Counted from the first letter of the stretch, positions 22,971 through 35,304 are shown. The stretch is 64,000 nucleotides of DNA from Timema cristinae (GCA_039000515.1 JBCFYV010011172.1:69823941-69887940); one strand, 5' to 3'. Program-made: numbers and translations. Notes: generated from the sequence alone by a model not told the origin.

Positions 22971-23671
22971 GGGATGAAGCAAAAATTGCTTGGATTAAAT
23001 TACGAGATGCCTACAGAAGTAGTTTAAAACGCATAAAATCATCCAGAAGTGGATCTGAAGCTTCTTTTTCGAAAGCTTGGAAATATAGTGAACAAATGTC
23101 CTCCCTGCAACCATACTTGAAAGATAGACCCAGACCTACAAACGAAAGAGCGGAAATAAGTGAATTCGTGAGTCCTAGTGAGAACATTGACAGTGAAAAC
23201 TGGCAACCGCAATGTGAAGAGGAAACTATATGTAATGAGGTTCTTGTGAAGAAATGGAAAAAGTGAAACCTGATCCTACCCTTGACTTTCTTCGAGAGCA
23301 GGCAAGGATTAGAGAAGCAGAAAGAAAGAGAAGAGTTGCGACGTGATATGGTCCCAAAAGATGGTCTGAAACTATTTTTTGATTCGATGTATGACGCAAC
23401 GAAACAGCTTAGTCCAGACCTGCAGAAGTCAGTCAAGCAGAAATTATTTGCGATTGTGTCGGAAGCAGAAGATGTAATGGAAAGATATTCTGTATACATT
23501 TATCTTGAAGTACCTAAGGGACAGTCACTAGCAAACACTGACACAAGAATTTCAGCAAAAAATTATTTTACTTTCCAACTTGGAAGAAACTGTAATGAAA
23601 CTTCATTCGGGCAAGTCACGAATGAGACTTTACATTTTATAATAAAGGAAATTGATAAAATTATCTAAACA
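22971..23671 (+). pseudogene. Harbinger MADF/BESS protein, exon 2
   Basis: After the acceptor TTTTTTGTAG, the frame continues the MADF domain (GDEAKIAWIKLRDAYRSSLK) with its C-terminal helix (KAWKYSEQMSSLQPYL). A linker and a BESS-like motif follow (KLFFDSMYDATKQLSPDLQK, then KQKLFAIVSEAE), which in MADF-BESS proteins mediates protein contacts. The MADF and BESS parts are in different frames, with the shift between about 23,255 and 23,330. The exon lies wholly inside the intron of the minus-strand nuclease gene (22,827-24,110). The stop is at 23,666-23,668. Confidence 0.85.
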
Positions 23672-24110
23672 CACATTAATTTTTTCCCCTTTTTTTAATA
23701 ATATGATACACACCAGTAAGATTTAATAATGTTGTATGCTTAGCTACTAACCTTTAATACCTTTACCTTATTACCGTAGCTAAGATTTAATCATAATTAT
23801 TTTGTATTTTTAATTTACTAGAATTTATTAAATAAAAAACTTGATTATATGACAGCAGTGCTAGATTTATTTTAATATTACGTTGTTTTTTAATTGATGG
23901 GTCCCTAATATATAAAAAATATTTGCAATAAATCTTTATTTATTCTTAGCTACGCACTTTAAATCGTAAATCTGAAGGTAAATGGGAACATGAGAAATTT
24001 TGCTCTTATTTTAATAACAAAGTTGAACTTTATTGATTATAAGATAGCTAAAATTAATTTAGTTTATCCTTGTAGATTTATTTATAAAGATAAAAAATAT
24101 TATTTCTTAC

Positions 24111-24424
24111 CTTATACAGACGGCAAGTTTCTCTTCAGTATTGATTGGTTTTCGCCAGTTTACCTCTTGTTTTTTAATGTCTGTAGCAATTAAATCATTA
24201 ATATATTTGAAATCGGATTTGGTTAGTCGAAAATAGTTTTTAAACTGCTCATTCGTCAAAGATTTTATTAATGTATGAAACTCGCCCAGCACATTTCTTT
24301 CTTTCACATATGTATTTATCCATGTTCTCATCTTTTTTTATAGCAATAATGCACAGCAATCCAAAATATCTTCATCTGAATTGGATTCAGAACTTAAATC
24401 CAATAACTTTTGCCTGGAATTCAT
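24111..24424 (-). pseudogene. Harbinger nuclease, exon 1
   Basis: The minus-strand frame opens at ATG 24,424 with an acidic leader (SSESNSDEDILDCC), meets a TAA about 28 codons in, then encodes the conserved N-terminal region of Harbinger nucleases (TWINTYVKERNVLGEFHTLI, EQFKNYFRLTKSDFKYIN, INTEEKLAVCIR). The donor TATAAG|GTAAGA at 24,111/24,110 matches the consensus. The stop could be a real mutation, or a one-base error in the following A-run. Confidence 0.82.
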
Positions 24425-24512
24425 ATTATGCTGAGAGAAATGCAGAATAAACTGAGATTTTTTAGACTACACAGTCGACTCAAGTCTGTTCGCTGTAGCG
24501 CATATCCGCATT

Positions 24513-24542
24513 AGTCCAGTCATGTCAAGTAAAGTCCATTCC
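24513..24542 (-). repeat. Right terminal inverted repeat of the Harbinger element
   Basis: AGTCCAGTCATGTCAAGTAA followed by AGTCCATTCC is the inverse of the left end at 20,596-20,622. Confidence 0.85.
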
Positions 24543-26179
24543 TACCTTAATGGTTGCCTCCTGAAAAGAAAATCAATCCTTAGAAACAATCCAGTGAACA
24601 TCTGTCAGAGTTGCATAACCAAAAGATGCCTTAAAAGTTTTTATCATTTAAACAGTTTTCTTTTCTATTTAAAAAAACCTTCATTTAGTCGTTATAATCT
24701 AGGTCTGTGCGGAAATGACATTTTGACTTCGGAAAGTTCTCGAAAACTGGACAGAAACAGTAAATATTTAAAAACTTATTTTTGAATATAGACTTTTAAT
24801 TCTTCTTCACATATTTAATATTAATCATATTATTATAGCTTTTACATTTACTTAAACCAAAAAAATACCACGGTAAAAATAAAATAGCTCACACTCTGGC
24901 GTTGAGTGTTGAGAAAGGTGCCTCAACAACCCTGAAGTACCACCAAGTTTTAAAAAATTGGTCCTAATTTAAATATTTTCCAAACACTTCTCTTTTTCAA
25001 AATATTAGCCTTGTTTGCGCTGGTGTAAATTTTTTCTTATTCTAGACTTAAACAAAATACTCTTCTCAAATTTAGATTACTCAAATAAAGCAATTGATTT
25101 AATACATTTGAAACGCACTATAGTTTGAATTTACGTTTTGAAATCAATTTTCCTTTTTATAAAATGAGATGTTAAAATTATTAAAATTTTTAACAGATTT
25201 TAAAATTAATTTGAAATAATGTTTTACATGGTTGGCAACTTTATTTTCAACAGCCTTGTCTTTAAAACTGAAAACGTAATCAAAAACAAAGCAAAATAAA
25301 TATTTTTTACATGTTTTCTACACAATCGGTTTTACGTAAAGTAGAGTTTGATAGAATGATTAAAAAAATACTCAGGAAAAGAAAATTTTTGATTGAGTGA
25401 AGATATGCATTTTTATTATTATAACTTTAAGAAACACTATTTAAAGACAACTGATCCACCATCATGAAATAAGAATGACTGCCATGTTATGTGTAAACAC
25501 TTGGGATTTACTTTATTACCAACAATGAAAATACTTAATATTATTATGTACTTTTGGCTTCATCTCTTAAAATATAATGCACTATTAATGTTGTTTATTC
25601 AATAACTGCACAGTGATCATGTAGTAGTTGAAATAGCTTAGAATACAGACAACCTTAGGGGGTTTTCGCTGCGTTCCATTTGCCAGCTTGAGTCCTTCAG
25701 CACTGGGGTTCAATAGTGTCAGTGTTGGGTGATAATAGGACTGAATGCAGCGATCCTAGTGTTGGAGCGTATACATTTTAACGTGGAGGGAGGTTGTGTA
25801 TCTGTCTGTGGCTTAGGCCTAATTTGTGCAACCAACCTTCCATAACCATGAGACTGATGTTGTACTAGCACTGCATCCCAGTATCTGTTTGGGCCATACT
25901 CAGTGAACTAAGATACTTGAGAGACAAGACTAAAAATGAATGTTTTTTGTATTGAGGCACCTATATTTAATTTTTAAACTTGGCTTGTTATTCATATGAA
26001 AATTGTTATTTTTCTCGAAAAATCTGGGAAAAATTAATTTCCAGCTTGAGTTTCGAGAATGTTCATTTTCCCAATTTATTTTCTCTGAGGCTTGGAAATC
26101 CTGCCCAGGCCTTTTATCATCACTTAAAAAGAGTAAATATTAAGTTACAACCTTAACAAACATTGCAACTCCATTCGAT

Positions 26180-27710
26180 TAAAAATGGGCCACTCGAATC
26201 CACCGAATCCTGACAAGTATTCGAGATTCGGTGTTTTACTGGATTCGATGATCGAATCTTTCACCTCATAAACAAAGCATAATATTTGGAATTAAAAAAT
26301 TACTTAGTTAGGCCTACTTGAAAACTACAACTTATTCTGTAATATTTATTTTGTCGAACAAAAGAGATTATCATGAATAAAATCATTTTTTTTTTTTAAA
26401 AATGTTATGTGTGGAAAATCTTACGTTCCTAGTACCCTACCCTCCCACCTCTAAGGGAAACTTGGACTCAACCGTTTCTGCACATGCTAACTTCTAAAAC
26501 TTTCACTTCACGAACAATATTGTAAATATTTTAATGAACACATTAAAACCTTCAAATACTGAAAATCAAAACTAGAATTACAAATAAACTCGAAATAAGT
26601 AAAACAAATTACGGCTTTTTTTAAACAAAAATAAAACATATTACGGATGATATAAAGTCAGCCGCCAAAACGTATATTATGTTACTCGCCCGAGTGATGA
26701 GTAAAATAAAGATACTGTTAATTCTTACTACCCAACTAGTTTTAATTATCTACAACTATGCATAGAACCCCAATTTATTGAATACGATCCTTAAGTTAGA
26801 TATTTTGTTGGATTTCATGAAAAATAAATACTGTCAACAGCCAGACAGTGATAACACTGTTTATCCCCTACCGGCCTACGTATTGTATATCGATTGTTTG
26901 TTTGAAATCGATTCAGGTAATCGCTCTCCAGTTTTAAGAATCAAATAACGACTTGCTTATCCATTATTTTTTTAATTGATTTTAACTTAATTTTTATTAT
27001 TTTTTTAAATATTTTATTGAAGTAATTGTAGAAATATTCAAACGTAGTCCTGTCTTATTAAATGTGAATTCGCATATTGTAGTCAAAAATATGTTTGTGT
27101 TTTAAATAGAATGTATTCTCAGAAATCGATATATCACAAGAATCGAATATATTTGTTTTCTACGCGAAAATAGATGATCGATGTATAAGAAAATAATAAA
27201 ACATAGGCATTATTGAGTTCACTATTTCCAATGTATGTTTAGTTGTTAAGCATGTTGTTTAAGTCTTTATTAAAGATATCCGTTTTTATTTTTGCTATCT
27301 TAATATAATAAAATATCCTTTAATGATGATTAAAGTTGATCAAATGATAACTAGGCCTAATCTGTTTGTTTTTCATATTTTTGAGAAACTTAACTCGTTC
27401 TAACAACACTTTTAAAAATAACTAAAAGACACTCAAATTTTGATCGATTTGATTTTTAAACAATAATGTGAGTCTAGATTGTTTAATTTGGCTGGATTTT
27501 AACCTCTATTTTGTGAGGGGTGGTTGAGGTTGATTAAAATTGAAAGCATGATTGAAATAAATCTTAATTCACATTTAAGGCCTATATTGTGTAATTTAGG
27601 TCTATTTGTAAATTATTATAATTTATAACGATTTGCTAGGATTCTGATTCGATATTCGAAAATATAATGTAGATTCGGATTCGAGAAATAGTGGATTCGA
27701 CCCATCTCTA
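26180..27710 (+). mobile_element. Non-autonomous hAT element, family 1, copy B (1,531 bp)
   Basis: The start TAAAAATGGGCCACTCGAAT is a diverged terminal repeat and the end is TTCGACCCATCTCTA. The flanking 8-mers CATTCGAT and CATCTGAT match at 6 of 8. The interior is colinear with copy A, including ACTTGGACTCAACCGTTTC and GTATATCGATTGTTTG, with no ORF. Confidence 0.85.
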
Positions 27711-28095
27711 CATCTGATACATACTGCGACCCCAAGCTGTAAACCATATTTCATTGTCTATTAAAGCTAGTTGTTGGGTGCCATTGATTTATTTTGTTTT
27801 CATATTTGATAAAATATATTAATTAGTTCAGTAATTATGAAGACAATTTTAAAAATGAAATTGTTGGTGGAGAACAAGATTCCCCTCTCCCGCCAAAGAA
27901 AATTTGCTTGACGCTTGTAAAACAAAATTTTAGAAAATTGATCATACTCTTTTGGTTTACTATTATAATTATATGTCTACCCCAAAATCAAATAAGACCT
28001 TTGTAATAATCATTTTAAGAAAAGTTTATGATAATTAAAGTTAGACAAAAAATTTATTTGAAAATTCTACACAAAAGGTTTTTAATATTTTTTAA

Positions 28096-28345
28096 CCTGT
28101 GTCAGTGACTGTGTGGTCTAAAACGCTACTCTAGTGTTAGACTAGACTGCCATTGGTGGGGAGACCAAGGTTATGAATCCTGGTTGAGTGCATTGAGGGT
28201 GTCTTTTTCAACTTTGTCTTCGCACAAAATGCAGGTAGTTCCTTTAAATATAATTTTTCTAATCTTTAAAACAATTAGCCTAATTAGTACATAAGCATAC
28301 AACCCGAACAGGCAGTATTATGCGATGCAAAAAAAATTGAGCCAG
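28096..28345 (+). repeat. SINE family B, diverged copy
   Basis: The head has GACTGTGTGGTCTAAAACGC and the B-box-like GGTTATGAATCCTGG. The tail has AGCCTAATTAGTACATAAGC, then ACAACCCGAACAGGCAGTA and GCGATGCAAAAAAA. Confidence 0.75.
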
Positions 28346-29554
28346 CTTTGATTTATAGTTAAAATATATTTTTGTTGAGAAATCTTTGGTAATCTCTATA
28401 CTAACATACTTTTGTTCAAAAATAAGTAATTTTGGGGACCTTTCTTAACATTTTCATCATTATAAAACTTCATTTATTTAATCTTTTACTAATAGATTAT
28501 TCAAACGTCAATAAATTTGTTGTTGTTTTTCTCTTATTTGAAAAGTCTTATTTTAGAACAAATATATGTTAAAAGCAATTCAAAGAGAACTTGAAAACCC
28601 TTAACTGATTAGTGCGTAAAAAATCTCTATAAATCAAATTAAAATAAAACAATCAATTTATCTCAAAAATTGTACAAAAATAAACTACCTTAAGCTTCCA
28701 AACAAATTAAACAAAAACTAATAATGCTACCTTTACATTCTATAAACCCAAAATTTGATTGCGTGTTTTTCTATAAAGGAGGACAAACTAATAAATTCTT
28801 AATTGGTTTTTTGTTGCAAAGTGTGGCTAAATATTTATTATTTGCTATGTAAAATGAAACCATTCTATGCAATGAAAAGAAAACATATGTCATAACTAAT
28901 TAAATAACTACTTTTACAACAAAAAATAACTATAATACATACCTTATTATTATTATAATTGTTATAAGTATATTTTAAGTTGATTAAACAGAATCAAACC
29001 CAATACATTGACTGGCCATTCGTGTGGCAGGTAACAAGCCAGCACCCAACCCAACTTGTTTTCATTGTCGAAGGATTATGCGATAATGATTAATTTTCTT
29101 CAAGACAGCCATTCATTGCCTCTTATCCATTGGCAGCAGTTTTAAGTGAACTTTATTTATTATCTGTTTTCTGTGCTTTATTTCTGATACAACAAACCTT
29201 ATCTCACAAAATGAAAAAAAGATATTCCTTGGAGAGATAGTATCTAAAAATAATCTAGAAATATATCTGATGATTTTATTAGGTCTTGGCCGATCATTGG
29301 GCTTATCTTATTTTAAATATTCCAAAGTTTCTATGCAAGATAATATGCAGTAATAGTGTTAAAAAAGTGTTTAGGAATATCATTTTAATTTTGTTCAATA
29401 GACTAGGTTTATTTATATAAGTTTAAAGGAAAACTATAGAATTCATTTAAATATGATTCACTTTATTAATGTTCCTTAGCCACTGGCTGGAAACAGTTTA
29501 TGATGAGACATGTCAGTTTAGTCAAATGCCACCAGCTTCCACCATTCTTCCCCC

Positions 29555-29745
29555 CTTAATTGCTTCCATTTCCTCTCACACACTGTTTGCTATCTTTTTC
29601 TTGGCTTCCTTTCCTTTCTCATCCTCATTACATGGCCACACCATCTGTCTTGCGTCCTCTACTATCTCATGTACTCCCTGTACTTCTATTCTTTCCTGGA
29701 TAACTTCATTCCTAATCTTTTTTCTGTTCCATATGTGACAATAGT
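29555..29745 (-). pseudogene. Non-LTR retrotransposon (LINE) ORF2 C-terminal relic
   Basis: The minus strand encodes the end of a LINE-type polymerase ORF. The motif RNEVIQERIEVQGVHEIVE is followed, after a one-base shift, by RWCGHVMRMRKERKPRKR. The R-W-x-G-H-V pattern is a hallmark of the C-terminal region of many arthropod LINEs. A second relic of the same type is at 38,960-39,085. Only about 60 codons remain. Confidence 0.72.
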
Positions 29746-30189
29746 TACAAATTATGATCCAAACAACACTTCCTTATTGGTTTGGTAACAAATGAAAATA
29801 ACAAGTTAGGGTGGACATTTTTTTCTTGCAGGCTTGTATAATAGGCTGGCTTCCTGTATAGGCACTTAGCAAATAAAATCATCATATTTGATTTATGGAA
29901 CGAGTTAAGTGAATTCTCCGTTTTAACTACACTGGTTGTATTTTCTGTCTCTGTGGGCTCACAATAACTTTCAAACACATCATCTGATTTAATTCCAATT
30001 TGCCACGTTGGCTCTCTGTACCTTTATACAGATCAAGTTTATTTGGGAAGAAAATCAAAAGAAGGATTGGGTCAAACCAGCCCTTGTATTGATATAGCAC
30101 TTGGCTAGATTCTGTTGAATGTAGGAGTGATCAACACACTTATCTTGATTAAATAAAGCTGTTACCCACTTCACCGGCGTCAAGTTCGC

Positions 30190-30405
30190 AATATAGTATA
30201 CTGCCAGTGACGAGGAGATCAAAGTTTGAATCTCGGTAGGGTTTACTGAGGATGATTTTCCTATATGGTTTTCCACTCTCACTTTATGCAACTGTGGATA
30301 CACTTCCTCTAAATTCAACCTTCCTTATTCCAAAGATTTTAGTGTAGTTAGTACAAAAGCATATCACCCAAACGAGTAGTAAAATGTGATGCTAATAAAA
30401 AAAAC
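30190..30405 (+). repeat. SINE family B copy
   Basis: The B-box-like GTTTGAATCTCGG is followed by GGTTTACTGAGGATGA, TTTTCCACTCTCACTT and CTCTAAATTCAACCTTCC, then the shared tail TCACCCAAACGAGTAGTAAA and GTGATGCTAAT, ending in A-rich sequence. Confidence 0.82.
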
Positions 30406-30449
30406 TATTATTGAATAATTAAATAATAATTAACTATAAACCAAATTAC

Positions 30450-30630
30450 CAAACCCTTCCTTCACCTCTACAAGACATCTTGTGTATGTGGGGAATGTAA
30501 GGCCTCCACCGTGGTTCGGATTCCACGTTAAACTGTATGTCCTTCATTTCATCTCACAATCACCCTACCATTACACATTAGCGTAAGTGCGTATAACACT
30601 AAACGTGTAGTAAGACGCAGGTATGATAAT
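30450..30630 (+). repeat. SINE family A, 5'-truncated copy
   Basis: It starts in the body (CAAACCCTTCCTTCACCTCT), includes CACCGTGGTTCGGATTCCAC, and ends with the shared tail, here altered to CTAAACGTGTAGTAAGACGC. Confidence 0.85.
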
Positions 30631-30789
30631 AACTATAAACCAAACATAAAAGATAAAGAAAACAAAGCAATTTTATGACCAGTAAATATATATTTAAAAT
30701 ACAATTATGTATTTGTGCTTTATGTTCTCTTTTTCACATGTTCCTATCTAAGTGTCATTCTTTACCAAGTTCCTGTTTCTCTCTCTCTC

Positions 30790-30965
30790 TTTTTTTTTTT
30801 TTAAGGTGTGTTGCACGTTTCACACTCCCTTGTGATGAGTTACAATAGGATAAAACCTGGGTTGAGGGATTGAGTGAAAACGATAGATTGTCTATAAAAA
30901 TCATTCATTACTTCATTGTCTATTGGCAGCAGTGTAAAGCATGAACTGTGTATGTTCCTTTTATA
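30790..30965 (-). repeat. SINE-like family C, fullest copy
   Basis: The plus strand reads T-run, AAGGTGTGTTGCACGTTTCA, GATGAGTTACAATAGGATAA, CATTACTTCATTGTCTATTG and GCAGCAGTGTAAAGCATGAA. On the minus strand this ends in a poly(A) tail. I see no clear A or B box. Confidence 0.65.
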
Positions 30966-30969
30966 TTCA

Positions 30970-31108
30970 CATGCCAGGCCACCACCGTGGTTCGGATTCC
31001 ACGTTAAACTGTAGGTCCTTCATTTCATCTCACAATCACCCTACCATTACACATTAGCGTAAGTGCGTATAACCCGAACGGGTAGTAAGACGCGGTGCTA
31101 ATAATTAA
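30970..31108 (+). repeat. SINE family A, 5'-truncated copy
   Basis: It begins TGCCAGGCCACCACCGTGGT and ends CCCGAACGGGTAGTAAGACG, CGGTGCTAATAATTAAT. It is the best-preserved SINE tail in the window and sits 160 bp before the last SETD2 exon. Confidence 0.88.
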
Positions 31109-31271
31109 TAATTTTATATTCACCCATTTCCTTATAGAGATCAGTTCTTGTTTTAATATATTCAAAATATTTTCATTTATTTCAACTGCTTAAGCTCCTG
31201 TGTAAGTGAACTTATTGTTACCTGTCAACCAAGAATTGTTTTATTTACTGTTTTTTTATGTGTTTTTGCAG

Positions 31272-31439
31272 CTCACCCATTTTGTGATGATCAAGGAACT
31301 AAGACATTGTTGCAGTGTTGTTGATGATCTCGAGTGCAATGACAATGTTAAACACAAGGCACGAGATTTTATCAAGAAGTACATGGCCAAGTTTGGGGCA
31401 ACATATCAAAGACCCCCTGAAAAAAAAACTCATATCTGA
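31272..31439 (+). CDS. SETD2: SETD2/Set2, last coding exon, second half of SRI domain
   Basis: The acceptor GTTTTTGCAG|CTC joins in phase to the exon ending at 16,580, giving the continuous SRI core ARR-LTHFVMIKELRHC. Further landmarks are DDLECNDNVKHKARDFIKKY and MAKFGATYQ. A short tail follows and the stop TGA is at 31,437-31,439. The three helices of SRI are complete across the two exons, and the C-terminus just after FGA.Y matches SETD2 orthologues. The 14.7-kb intron inside the SRI domain is large for an insect gene and is packed with transposons, but it has intact splice sites. Confidence 0.95.
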   Translation, partial: LTHFVMIKELRHCCSVVDDLECNDNVKHKARDFIKKYMAKFGATYQRPPEKKTHI

Positions 31440-32180
31440 GCAGTTGTTATTTAAAAATGGACACAGTTATCCTGTACATAGTGTGCCAAAGTGTCTGAAT
31501 GTAGAAATATGGAGTTGTAGATTAATCACTAGACTAGCACAATCGTCATATTAAGTTGTTTTTTTAACATTTTGAATCCCATTAAGGGTATTTATGAGCA
31601 TTGTTTAGCATTTTTATGTATTAAATGAATGAAACTAATCACTATAGTGTGTCTTTGTGAATGATATTAGTTGTTATCATGGAAAGTTGTAAGTAACATT
31701 TTTATACTTATTGATGTAAAAACTTTATAGAAAATTCCTTTTTGAACAATCTAGGGTATATCTTAATTTTGATTGGTTTCATAATATGATTGAAAATGTT
31801 ATATTTTCTTTTGTCTTCAAGACAAAGTACTTATGCTGAATTTTCTCTAAATTTATTTATACATCACTAAATAATAAATTAATATTTTTTAAAATCTATT
31901 TTCCAGAAAAAAAGATTATAAACAAACTGGTTGTGTTAAAAAAAACATTTCTTAAGCAATATGATGTATTTGTCTGTCACATAGATGTTTCTGTCATTTA
32001 TGATGGATTGCAAGCTCAATTTAAAATATTCCACTTCCCTCTTTAAATATATAGCAACTGTTCTGTTTGTTTTTAAAATTATAATTTTAATAAAAAGATA
32101 ACTTTTAAGTAATGTTCACACCATTGACTGAAGGGTGTTTATTCTGTTATACGAATAATAAAACAAGTTGTAGAGTTTTT
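31440..32180 (+). terminator. SETD2: SETD2 3' UTR with candidate poly(A) signals
   Basis: AATAAA hexamers occur at 32,089-32,094 and 32,157-32,162, followed by T/GT-rich sequence. A further hexamer at 32,928-32,933 would give a longer UTR. The real cleavage site cannot be chosen from sequence alone. Confidence 0.5.
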
Positions 32181-34900
32181 CTACTAGTTGGTAGTGTGTA
32201 TGTGATTTATGGACCTAGAAGCAAATGGCTGTAATTAATATATAAAGGATAAAGGCAGGTGAAACAACTAGCAAAGTCTTATTGAAACAACATTGGTTTG
32301 AAAACAAGAAATATAATTCAATACACACAACATTGCAAGGCTATACAAATAGTCTTTCATTCGTTAAATTTTCTGTAAAAGTGTTGAAATGTTTGTGTGC
32401 ATTGTATGGTATTTATTGTGTTCAGCACTATTGGTGTTACAAGATAAAATAAACTTGTTTGTTTCTACTTCTTTATCATTGGTATTAGTGAAATTCAAAG
32501 AAAACTAGCTAACTTAACTGCCTAAAAATAGAGGATTGTAAATTAATTAGATGTTCATTATTCAACAGAAATTTGTATTTCTTATTTTTATTCATATATT
32601 TTGAATCTATAAATGCTGTACATGTGGCATTAGTGTTCTATATAAATTATTTAGCCTTTTATAATTATTTTTTACCCGTACCCGTGAAAACTTGGCTGAA
32701 ATAGATAGGTATGCTCAAATGTTAGCTGCCTTCATTTTAGTAAGACATTTACGGTAGGTCCCTTGACAAGAGTAATATATTAGTTTGTTTGTTGTGTTTG
32801 TCAGTCGTTGTTTACAAATTGTTATTTTCCTCCCTTGAATATCTATATTGTGACATAATGTACATGTTGATTTAGTTGCCACTATATGTGGCAGGATTTA
32901 AAAGGATGGGAATATTTTTATCCTAGAAATAAAGTTGGAATGAATTTGTTTTGTTAATTATTTGTGACCTCAAACACTTATTTAGTAAAAAAGTACCTAA
33001 AGTTGAACCTTTTCAGCCCAGACATAAACTTAGTGGTCTGCAAACTTGGAGGGTTTTTTTCATTTGAGTCGAGAATTTCAAAAATTTCTCGATTTTGAGT
33101 ATATACATGATAAAATAGTATATTTTTAAACGTCACAGTCAAAACAAAGATAAAATGTAATTACCACATCTTTAGAATGTCATATTTATAAGTATATGAA
33201 AACAACATGTCATGTTCTTGAAATAAGAACTACGCTAAAAAAAATTTAATCAGAAATAATACTTTAAAAAAAATTATTTAAACACTTATGTCTTTAAAAC
33301 ATTAAAATGATACTATCATTTACTAATAAAGTTAATAAGATTGATGATTAATCAGCTAGTATTTCTATAAAATAGCCTCAGTTACTTGAACTACCCTATA
33401 AGAAAACATAGAACATAGTTAGAAATTCGAACTGTTTCATCTTTTGTTTTAAAGTTTTAAGGATTGTGCATGATCACTTGTGTACAAATTCCATTTCTCT
33501 ATGTGTAGTTGCGCAATGCACTTTATAAGTGCGTTCATTAGAAGTTACCTTAATACAAAATTAATTCAAATTTTAAGCTTATACAAGTTGGGTTATACTT
33601 TAAAATGAAAATAAGATGGTTAAAATTATATTTCTGGGAGACTATGAAATAGTAAAGGTTTTTTTTTTATTTAAATATGTTAAGTTTGGTAAAATATTTA
33701 ATGCAATGTTGATAAACACACATTTTAGACAGGTTAACCAACATAGATTTATAACTAAAGGTAATTAATGCTAGTTTTGTAGTTGGAAGAAATAATGTAT
33801 GCTTTAAATATTAAATCATATGTATTATCAAAATAAAACTTTTATCCAACTGAAATTATAGGTTTAGAAATAAACTATGTAAAATAATGACTATTCAAGT
33901 ATTTAGCTATTTTTATTTTCATTGCCTTATTATGGCACTGCAACTTCAAACAAGAATAATTCAAAATGAACGAATAAGTTTACTGATCAAAAGTAGTCTT
34001 GGTGCTCTTAATGTGTTAACGTGAACTTTGATATTAAATAAACAATTTAAATTACCAAATAATCTATAAGTAAAACTGACATCAAAATTAAATAGCCTCT
34101 ACTTATCATTCTGTTTTAAAAATTGATTTCTACGTACATCAAGAGGAAGTTAAAAAATAACAAACCTAGAAACCTTGGATCTCGAACTTTAATGACAAGC
34201 TCTGCTCGAAGGTCAAAATCTGATTACTTGCATGCAGCAAACACATTAAATATGTTTACTTTCCATAATTCACATAGTTATAGTCCTACTAACCAAAATA
34301 CGAAAGCTGTGCTGTTATTGATGATCTCCAATTATTTCTTCTGCACATCGCATCATCTTAAAATAATGTTAGGAAAAAAATTTAAAGCGTGTTTGTAATA
34401 CCTCTATAGTCATTACACTCTGTTTTATTAACCATTTTTAAAATGGGTATTATACTACCAAATGAATAAAGTGCATAACCTATAGTGGCCTATGACTTTT
34501 AGGGTTTTACATGACAGCTAGCAGATGGTACCAGAAATGCCAACATTGTCTAAAAGTAACTTTTGTCACCATATTTGAAAATAATAATAATTTTCAAATA
34601 ACTATTTATTATTACTAAAAATATTATCAATCACTTATACAATACTTACCCAAAGATTACAGTATAATTTTACTTTTAATAATCAAATTTAAGGAAAAAA
34701 AGTATAGTAATTTCATTTTAGTTTTTCTTTTAACTCTTATGGTAATAACAGGTTAAATAGAGTGTAAAATTTTATATTTAATGTTATTATATTCAGTTAT
34801 TAATATTTTTATAGTTGCCCTCGCCTATCTTTAAGATAAATAAATGGTTTGTGATAATAAAGATGAAAGAACATTCAAAATGTTAGTGAAATAATATAAA
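32181..34900. other. Intergenic AT-rich DNA, nothing recognised
   Basis: I see no domain-bearing ORF, no terminal repeats and no SINE tail here. Short open frames, such as one at 34,123-34,398, have no recognisable motif and no splice context. Confidence 0.5.
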
Positions 34901-34929
34901 GTTTAAACTTGTAAACAAAGAGTATTAAT

Positions 34930-35264
34930 ACCTTTGCCGCGTAACAGACAACGGTCCTCTTTATTTCGGTGTGTGGGCGTGTTATCCTCGAAAAATAAAC
35001 TGTTTTTTGATGATCTTTGAATAATTATCTAATATAACATTAAAGCGCGTGTTAAAATAAAATAGCGAGTGTTTCTCAGTAAATATTCGAAAATTTAAGT
35101 CTATCAAGACCATAAAATAAATCTTTTAACTGCAAGCAAGATTGTGTTGTGTTGCAATCTAGGCTAAACATCGAGTTTTAAAATTTTTATATTCCAAAAA
35201 AATCTGTGAAGTGAAATAAAAATACTTGCGAGTCTTTCTCCAGAGTTGATTAAATAAATACCAG
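34930..35264 (+). promoter_or_regulatory. Candidate promoter and non-coding 5' exon of the transposase-derived gene
   Basis: A patch richer in CpG than its surroundings (GCCGCGTAACAGACAACGGT to GTGGGCGTGTTATCCTCG) lies at 34,937-34,990. A consensus donor CCAG|GTAAGA follows at 35,264/35,265. The acceptor at 35,697-35,699 lies one base before the ATG, so a spliced leader exon ending at 35,264 is a natural model. The transcription start is not determined. Confidence 0.5.
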
Positions 35265-35304
35265 GTAAGACTTCAAGTTATAATAAGTTATTGTATTTTT
35301 ATTA

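Larger units (their letters stand above)
20596..24542. mobile_element. PIF/Harbinger DNA transposon with two interlocked genes
   Basis: It is bounded by near-identical ~28-bp inverted repeats. The left one reads GGACTGGACTTTACTTGACA at 20,596 and the right one, reversed, GGAATGGACTTTACTTGACA ending at 24,542. Inside are a HARBI1-like nuclease on the minus strand and a MADF/BESS DNA-binding protein on the plus strand, the standard gene pair of this superfamily. A 3-bp TWA target duplication expected for Harbinger was not confirmed at these borders, so the true ends may lie a few bases away. Several frame breaks show the copy is probably inactive. Confidence 0.85.
16581..31271 (+). other. SETD2 14.7-kb intron filled with transposons
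   Basis: It holds, in order: a MITE with an inserted tRNA-like SINE, a MITE fragment (18.6 kb), the Penelope-like ORF (19.4-20.3 kb), the Harbinger element (20.6-24.5 kb), a family 1 hAT MITE (26.2-27.7 kb), a SINE-B (28.1 kb), a LINE end (29.6 kb) and a SINE cluster (30.2-31.1 kb). I see no features in 17.42-18.64, 24.55-26.17 and 28.35-29.46 kb beyond AT-rich DNA. Confidence 0.8.

Noticed and set aside
29469..29738. 89-codon plus-strand ORF, Ser/Phe-rich
   Set aside because: It is antisense to the LINE relic carrying the RWCGHVMRM motif.
34123..34398. 91-codon ORF between SETD2 and the transposase-derived gene
   Set aside because: No homology pattern, no splice context and AT-driven composition.
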